DNA of 8,841 nt. Origin: Nanobdellota archaeon. GTDB lineage: Archaea; Nanobdellota; Nanobdellia; Woesearchaeales; JAUYGA01. The stretch covers positions 1 through 8,841 of the forward strand of contig JAUYGA010000105.1 of assembly GCA_030690755.1 (NCBI GenBank). The letters run 5' to 3'. Position numbers and translations under genes: made by a program. Below, one piece after another: positions 5,331-8,841 of this stretch; positions within the stretch are counted from its first letter, which is position 1; every line of letters starts with the position of its first letter. Under the pieces are notes generated by a model that was not told where the DNA came from, did not search any database, and was given only the letters and a program-made list of their open reading frames with translations.

Positions 5331-7310
5331 ATGGTTGAAACGCAATCTAAAACTTATGGAACAAGAAACTTTCCAATAATCATCCCAAAAAGCGATGAAA
5401 GAAAATATATTGAATTTAATGGCTCTAAAATTCTGGAATATATAATCAATAAAGAGTTATCTCACTTTTTTAGGTATTCTTCCAACGATGATTTTGTTAT
5501 GCAGTCCTTTTTGGGTAGCGTAAATAATCTGCTATTCAACGCAGAAACACGGCCAGAAATCATAAAGCAAAGGCAAGAACTGTTTAATTTTGCTTTAACT
5601 GATTCTCAATTTACAAACGCTTTATGTAAGTGCCATATCAGCAATACTGATCTAAATAGATATGGTAAATGGACCAGCAAGAATAGTGAAATAAGCACAA
5701 GGTATAGGAATTTTGAAGAATGTGTTGAGAGATTAATCCGAGAATTAGACAATAAGAAACTTCCACCTTGTCTAGATAAACTATTGGCTTCATTAAAAGA
5801 AAATAGTGAAGATTTAGCTGAGGTAAAAAAACTTATCGAACAACCATTTAAACTTGAAATTAAATTCAGCGGCCAATATGAAAAATCTCAGGCAAAAGAT
5901 GAAACAAAAAATGAAGTTAAGGATAGATTGGATGTGATTTTATTAAACTATTCTTATAAGGTGATAAATACCGCAAATAACAGAGAAGATAAAGGAGGTT
6001 CTAAAGATCCAACGAAAGATCATAGATATGTTTGGGAAGCCGACACAATAGGATTTGATAGAAAAGCCAGATCTGAAAAAAATTATCTTGGATATGTGCT
6101 TCATTCTTTAATTCACGATGCAGTATGGCTGGAAGAAAAATACAAAGTGATTCAAGATAAGGGGTCTTTCAGAGGACATATCAAATATACTCCTAGAGCG
6201 AAGGTCAATGGCCAGATAACTTTTGAATTTGAGAAAAAAGGGAACGTATCTGCCAGAATATCGACTGATTTTGATTCGCCTGATTTGAAAAAGCCAGACA
6301 TTCTATTTTTAAACAGCCAGTATTGTGATGAGAATCGTATCTGCTCAAAAGACTCTTTTCGTATGATTGAATCACACCATCACTGGAATTTGTTTCATAA
6401 ATTTATTCTTGACTATTGGAATGATTATAGATACAACCTCATGGGACAATTCGAGAAAACCATAAACAAATTTGAAAGTTTGCTGTGGGAGCTAAGAATA
6501 ATTTTGCCACTGACAAATATGATGGAAAAAATTCAAGAAAATTTCAAGCTTACAACCCCTGCGATAATATCGTCAGGCGATACAACAACCAATACCGACA
6601 TATATATTAAAAATATGCAAAATCCCATTCTTGCTTATTTCTCCAGCGCACCTCATAAAGATTTCAAAGTGCCGGAACAGTTAATACCAAACGACGTTGA
6701 CATAACAACTGGCAAAAACATAGTAATACTTACAGGCCCAAATGGCAACGGAAAAACAACTTTTCTGGAATCAATTTTAGCAAATTACTGTCTGTTCCAA
6801 GCAGGATTGCCCGTCGTGGCAGATGAAGCAAAAATAAGGGTCAAAGTTGGTGGTCGCGCCCTGTATGGAGAAAACGGCGACATCTCAGAAGGGGAATCAA
6901 AACACATGGCGGACTGCCGCAACTATTCTGAATTTCTGGAAGGTGTGATGAGTCACATGCTAACAACATCAGATGAATCTTTTTCAGCAACATCTATAGA
7001 AGACGCAACAAATATTCAGAGAGGCATTCTTGAAAATTTTATAATCAATGCAAATGTAACTTTTCTCATGGTTGTTCACAACACCCTGCTTGCAGAAGAA
7101 ATGTCTAAAAATCCATACATAACAACCTTATGCTGTAGATTAGACCACTCTGAAAATCCGCCTAAAAAAACATATAAAATTGTTTCAGGGATTGACAAAA
7201 GTTACGGTTATTTGGAAGCTGAAAAATGGGGTTTAGACACAAAGAGCCTGCAAACAAGATTTGAAAAAAAGGTGAATGAAGGGACAATAACGCCTCGTGA
7301 AAGTGATTAA
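5331..7310 (+). CDS. divergent MutS-family ATPase lacking mismatch-recognition domains
   Basis: This 659-aa protein has the C-terminal MutS ATPase domain. IPNDVDITTGKNIVILTG leads into the Walker A motif GPNGNGKTT (469-477). EGESKHMAD (520-528) stands in for the family STFMAE signature, SDESFSATS (547-555) for the DELGRGTS Walker B segment, and VVHNTLLAEE (581-590) for the TH-containing loop. Residues about 38-100, with the RQEL at 81-84, resemble the start of the MutS core/lever domain. I see no N-terminal mismatch-recognition domain, no F-x-E motif, and no C-terminal Smr nuclease as in MutS2. A charged, helix-poor segment between the halves (about 175-345) is unlike canonical MutS and may be a lineage-specific insertion. 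ABC-type ATPases of this group dimerise and act on DNA junctions or mismatches, but this subtype's role is unknown. The start is fixed by a leaderless TATA box, and transcription ends at a strong U-tract. The family call is good; a role in mismatch repair is not implied. Confidence 0.82.
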   Translation: MVETQSKTYGTRNFPIIIPKSDERKYIEFNGSKILEYIINKELSHFFRYSSNDDFVMQSFLGSVNNLLFNAETRPEIIKQRQELFNFALTDSQFTNALCKCHISNTDLNRYGKWTSKNSEISTRYRNFEECVERLIRELDNKKLPPCLDKLLASLKENSEDLAEVKKLIEQPFKLEIKFSGQYEKSQAKDETKNEVKDRLDVILLNYSYKVINTANNREDKGGSKDPTKDHRYVWEADTIGFDRKARSEKNYLGYVLHSLIHDAVWLEEKYKVIQDKGSFRGHIKYTPRAKVNGQITFEFEKKGNVSARISTDFDSPDLKKPDILFLNSQYCDENRICSKDSFRMIESHHHWNLFHKFILDYWNDYRYNLMGQFEKTINKFESLLWELRIILPLTNMMEKIQENFKLTTPAIISSGDTTTNTDIYIKNMQNPILAYFSSAPHKDFKVPEQLIPNDVDITTGKNIVILTGPNGNGKTTFLESILANYCLFQAGLPVVADEAKIRVKVGGRALYGENGDISEGESKHMADCRNYSEFLEGVMSHMLTTSDESFSATSIEDATNIQRGILENFIINANVTFLMVVHNTLLAEEMSKNPYITTLCCRLDHSENPPKKTYKIVSGIDKSYGYLEAEKWGLDTKSLQTRFEKKVNEGTITPRESD

Positions 7311-7375
7311 AACAAAGTAAGCCAGTATCTGAAAAATGAGATATATGTTTTTGCCGTCACCAATAGGAAAACCAT

Positions 7376-7413
7376 CATTTCTTTTTTTCTTTCTCTTTTT
7401 ACGAAATAAAAAG
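7376..7413 (+). terminator. U-rich terminator of the MutS-like gene
   Basis: About 70 nt after the stop the + strand carries a long pyrimidine run (ATTTCTTTTTTTCTTTCTC, then TTTTT), a classic archaeal intrinsic termination signal. Its distal end can also form a 7-bp stem, TCTTTTT (7394-7400) with AAAAAGA (7408-7414). This insulates the downstream leader-pheA unit from read-through. Confidence 0.65.
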
Positions 7414-7445
7414 AAGATAAACAAACTTATATTTTTTGAGAAAAA

Positions 7446-7453
7446 TTTATATA
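7446..7453 (+). promoter_or_regulatory. TATA box of the pheA leader
   Basis: TTTATATA, preceded by purine-rich GAGAAAAA, is centred 26.5 nt before the ATG at 7476. That is the same spacing as the aspS box to its ATG. The predicted transcript therefore starts at the leader-peptide ATG and carries about 210 nt of leader before pheA. A weaker alternative TATA-like sequence, TTGTATAT at 7640-7647, would give a short leader of about 17 nt and bypass the peptide. Sequence alone does not decide between them. Confidence 0.65.
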
Positions 7454-7475
7454 CTTCATGAGTTTTTCTGGCATT

Positions 7476-7529
7476 ATGAACACAACAATTAAGAAATCAA
7501 CTGGCATATTTTTCTTTAAGTTCTTATAG
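7476..7529 (+). CDS. putative Phe-rich leader peptide upstream of pheA (17 codons)
   Basis: ATG to TAG encodes MNTTIKKSTGIFFFKFL. Phe occupies residues 12, 13, 14 and 16. The ATG stands exactly where a leaderless transcript from the TATA box at 7446 would begin. An in-frame upstream ATG at 7458 would extend it to 23 residues, but it lies too close to the TATA box to be transcribed from it. The next gene, 158 nt on, is the prephenate-dehydratase-like gene, so a run of Phe codons here resembles pheL of enteric bacteria, where ribosome stalling senses Phe-tRNA supply. The same codons make the RNA locally U-rich, a termination signal in archaea, suggesting that ribosome position could control read-through. 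Against this: the region is AT-rich, and TTT/TTC runs occur by chance in short ORFs. I see the ORF and promoter directly; the regulatory role is inferred. Confidence 0.5.
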   Translation: MNTTIKKSTGIFFFKFL

Positions 7530-7611
7530 ATTTATCTCTTGATAAGCCAAAACATAAAAACTAAATTCTAAAAACGGTCTGAAAAACCAAAAAATTCTTG
7601 GCGAAACAAGA
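7523..7611 (+). promoter_or_regulatory. candidate attenuator-like region with alternative stems in the pheA leader
   Basis: Four segments can pair in a ladder. CTTAT (7523-7527, covering the last sense codons and stop of the leader peptide) pairs with ATAAG (7542-7546). The overlapping GCCAA (7546-7550) pairs with TTGGC (7598-7602). The overlapping TCTTG (7596-7600) pairs with CAAGA (7607-7611) around a GCGAAA loop. A local stem TTATC/GATAA (7532-7536 with 7541-7545) competes with the first. Each stem is only 5 bp, and the last is followed by A-rich, not U-rich, sequence, so a classical bacterial terminator is absent. Treat it as a hypothesis. Confidence 0.3.
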
Positions 7612-7676
7612 CGAGAAAAAAACAAAACTAATTTTCGGATTGTATATCTTTTGAAAATTTACATTAGCTAGATAAT

Positions 7677-7681
7677 GGAGG
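7677..7681 (+). promoter_or_regulatory. strong Shine-Dalgarno of the pheA-like gene
   Basis: GGAGG lies 6 nt before the ATG at 7688 and fixes that start. It is the best ribosome binding site in the window. aspS, tgt and the MutS-like gene lack one, which fits pheA being translated from a transcript with a real 5' leader. Confidence 0.85.
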
Positions 7682-7687
7682 ATTAAA

Positions 7688-8599
7688 ATGAAAAATGAAA
7701 ATCTAAAAAATAAAACAATCGCTTATCTTGGCCCAAAAGGAAGCTATTCAGAAAAAGCAGCAAAGATGGTTGCAAATGCAGAGGGAAAGCTTTTACCATT
7801 AGAACCTGTTGATGAAGTTGTTGAAAGTCTTGTTGCTAGAAAATCTGACTTGTGTGTTTTGCCGCATTATAACAGCATTGCAGGATATGTTCAGCAGCAT
7901 CTTGACCTGATATATAACCATAGACTAACCATACTTGGTGTTAAACGCGTCAGCATAGAGCTGTGCATTGGCAATTATCCAGGAAATAGCGGTAAAGATG
8001 ATGTTTATTCCCATCCGAAAGCATTGCAGCAATGTTCAAAATATTTAAGAGAAAATTTGCCAAAAGCAAGAACAATAGAAACCAGCAGCACATCTGAAGC
8101 CGCAGAAATTGTTAGAAACAAAAAATCAGGTCTTGCGATTTGCAGCATTGATGCATTAGTGAGTGCGCCAAAACTTGAAATCATTGCAAAAGACATAGGA
8201 AATATACCAGGAACGCAAAACTACACAGACTTCTATGTTGTTTGTAAAGAAACTGATGCAAAAGCTTATGAGAATTATGCTGGAAATTCAGTTGATAAAA
8301 ACAAGTGTCTGACAATGGTTGCAATAACACCTCATGTAGATGAAATCGGCCTTTTGTCAGACATCTTATCCCAGATAAGATATCATAACCTTAATATGAC
8401 GGATATCCATTCAAGGCCTGCGATTGATAAAGTAAATATTGAAAACAACAATGAACCAAAAATGTTCTACATAGAAATTGAAGGGCATAAAAGCTCAGAA
8501 AACTTTGTCAGGGCAATGGATGCAATCTCCTGGAAACTCTCACCTGAAGGAAAACAACTGGAAATTGTCCGCATAATGGGCTCATATGAGAATATTTAG
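7688..8599 (+). CDS. pheA: prephenate dehydratase-like protein with ACT domain, atypical active site
   Basis: The family converts prephenate to phenylpyruvate in phenylalanine synthesis. The 303-aa protein has the dehydratase domain (about 9-188) and a C-terminal ACT domain (about 208-300) that in the family binds Phe for feedback control. Motifs are IAYLGPKGSYSEKAA (11-25), VYSHPKALQQC (106-116), TSSTSEAA (132-139) and, in the ACT domain, IGLLSDIL plus HSRP (241-244; family form ESRP). By alignment to E. coli PheA, the active-site Asn (Asn62), Ser (Ser108), Gln (Gln115) and Thr (Thr180) are kept. The usual PIENS is PHYNS (59-63), losing the Glu, and the usual TRF is TDF (180-182), losing the Arg. 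Related prephenate decarboxylases such as BacA also depart from both motifs, so a different reaction is possible. No chorismate mutase domain is attached. Expression may depend on the Phe-rich leader upstream. Homology is certain; the catalysed reaction is less so. Confidence 0.85.
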   Translation: MKNENLKNKTIAYLGPKGSYSEKAAKMVANAEGKLLPLEPVDEVVESLVARKSDLCVLPHYNSIAGYVQQHLDLIYNHRLTILGVKRVSIELCIGNYPGNSGKDDVYSHPKALQQCSKYLRENLPKARTIETSSTSEAAEIVRNKKSGLAICSIDALVSAPKLEIIAKDIGNIPGTQNYTDFYVVCKETDAKAYENYAGNSVDKNKCLTMVAITPHVDEIGLLSDILSQIRYHNLNMTDIHSRPAIDKVNIENNNEPKMFYIEIEGHKSSENFVRAMDAISWKLSPEGKQLEIVRIMGSYENI

Positions 8600-8616
8600 C
8601 CAGGCAGGGAGGAGTA

Positions 8617-8793
8617 AAAACAAAGGCGTTATTGAAAAGTTAGAGGTGCCGTCAATTCTGTGAGGCTAATCAAAAAAAGCTGCGAGCAATTTTCGGAGTT
8701 CCAGAGAGAAAATTGCAATTAACCTTAATGTTAAACAGCAGAACCGACGGCACCCGAACGAAAGTGAGAACTTTTCAATAACGCCAAAACAAA
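8617..8793. mobile_element. putative MITE with 17-bp terminal inverted repeats and 8-bp target duplication
   Basis: A 161-bp non-coding segment (8625-8785) begins with GGCGTTATTGAAAAGTT (8625-8641) and ends with its perfect reverse complement (8769-8785). Directly abutting both ends is the same 8-mer AAAACAAA (8617-8624 and 8786-8793), as expected for target-site duplication. Further inverted segments lie inside: GGTGCCGTC (8645-8653) with GACGGCACC (8746-8754), TTCTG (8656-8660) with CAGAA (8739-8743), AGGCTAAT (8663-8670) with ATTAACCT (8718-8725, one mismatch), and GCAATTTTC (8686-8694) with GAAAATTGC (8708-8716). It contains no ORF, so any movement would need a transposase in trans. Eight-base duplications with GG ends occur in families such as ISL3 and IS1595, but I cannot assign one. 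It lies 17 nt after the pheA stop and just before the next promoter. The alternative is a structured RNA gene, but the abutting direct repeats favour an insertion. Confidence 0.7.
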
Positions 8794-8799
8794 GAAACT

Positions 8800-8808
8800 T
8801 TTATAAAA
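8800..8808 (+). promoter_or_regulatory. TATA box of a gene beyond the window edge
   Basis: TTTATAAAA predicts a transcript start near 8830. No ATG follows before the window ends at 8841, so the product, protein or RNA, cannot be seen. The MITE-like element ends 6-7 nt upstream of this box, close enough to affect upstream promoter contacts. Confidence 0.5.
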
Positions 8809-8841
8809 TACATCTGAAACCAATATAATATAGATTAGCCT

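Noticed and set aside
7458..7475. Upstream in-frame ATG extending the leader peptide to 23 residues
   Set aside because: It lies only about 8 nt from the centre of the TATA box and would be upstream of the expected transcript start.
7677..7681. Sequestration of the pheA GGAGG by TCTCT at 7535-7539
   Set aside because: The pairing is five bases with two G-U pairs over about 140 nt, too weak to claim.
7476..7687. T-box or other known riboswitch in the pheA leader
   Set aside because: No T-box antiterminator sequence or other riboswitch core is present, and the leader is A-rich with only short stems.
8600..8640. Shine-Dalgarno-like GGGAGGAG (8607-8614) after pheA
   Set aside because: No ATG or GTG follows at usable spacing, and the nearest TTG frame stops after three codons, so no gene is supported.
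8625..8785. Identity as RNase P, SRP or H/ACA RNA
   Set aside because: The conserved cores of RNase P and SRP RNA and an H/ACA ACA box are not visible, and the abutting direct repeats point to an insertion instead.

Overview
The window most likely comes from an AT-rich archaeon of the DPANN kind, close to Woesearchaeota or Pacearchaeota; this lineage call is an inference. The main evidence is promoter geometry. At least three + strand starts and one - strand start have a TTTATAAA-like TATA box centred about 26-28 nt before the ATG and no Shine-Dalgarno sequence, which is the archaeal leaderless pattern. U-rich terminators fit the same picture. Several proteins nevertheless look bacterial: an AspRS with a GAD-type insertion and a queuine-type Tgt. 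That mixture is common in DPANN archaea.

Layout. Bases 1-548 (+) hold the C-terminal part of an M29-family aminopeptidase. It converges on a small orphan hypothetical gene (575-964, -). Next on the - strand come a bacterial-type tRNA-guanine transglycosylase (1055-2251) and a MarC-family membrane protein (2311-2895), each with its own promoter signals. A divergent intergenic region (2896-3062) separates them from aspS (3063-5270, +), a bacterial-type aspartyl-tRNA synthetase fused at its C terminus to a YbaK/INS-type tRNA-editing domain. A divergent MutS-family ATPase without mismatch-recognition domains follows (5331-7310, +) and ends in a U-rich terminator.

The most interesting region is 7440-7690. 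A strong TATA box sits at leaderless spacing before a 17-codon ORF encoding MNTTIKKSTGIFFFKFL. Four of its last six residues are Phe. About 160 nt further on lies an ACT-domain prephenate-dehydratase-like gene (7688-8599), the only gene here with a well-placed GGAGG Shine-Dalgarno. This resembles the bacterial pheL/pheA attenuation layout, in an apparently archaeal setting. The Phe codons also form a U-rich tract of the type archaeal RNA polymerase terminates at, and the leader after them can form a ladder of weak, mutually exclusive stems. The pheA-like protein keeps the expected Asn, Ser, Gln and Thr of the active site but has PHYN for PIEN and TDF for TRF, so its exact reaction is open.

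Downstream of pheA is a 161-bp non-coding element with perfect 17-bp terminal inverted repeats and flanking 8-bp direct repeats, which looks like a MITE (8617-8793). After it a promoter (TATA at 8800-8808) points to a gene beyond the window edge.

Functionally, tgt and aspS both serve tRNA modification or charging. Otherwise the genes appear to be single transcription units rather than one pathway operon.
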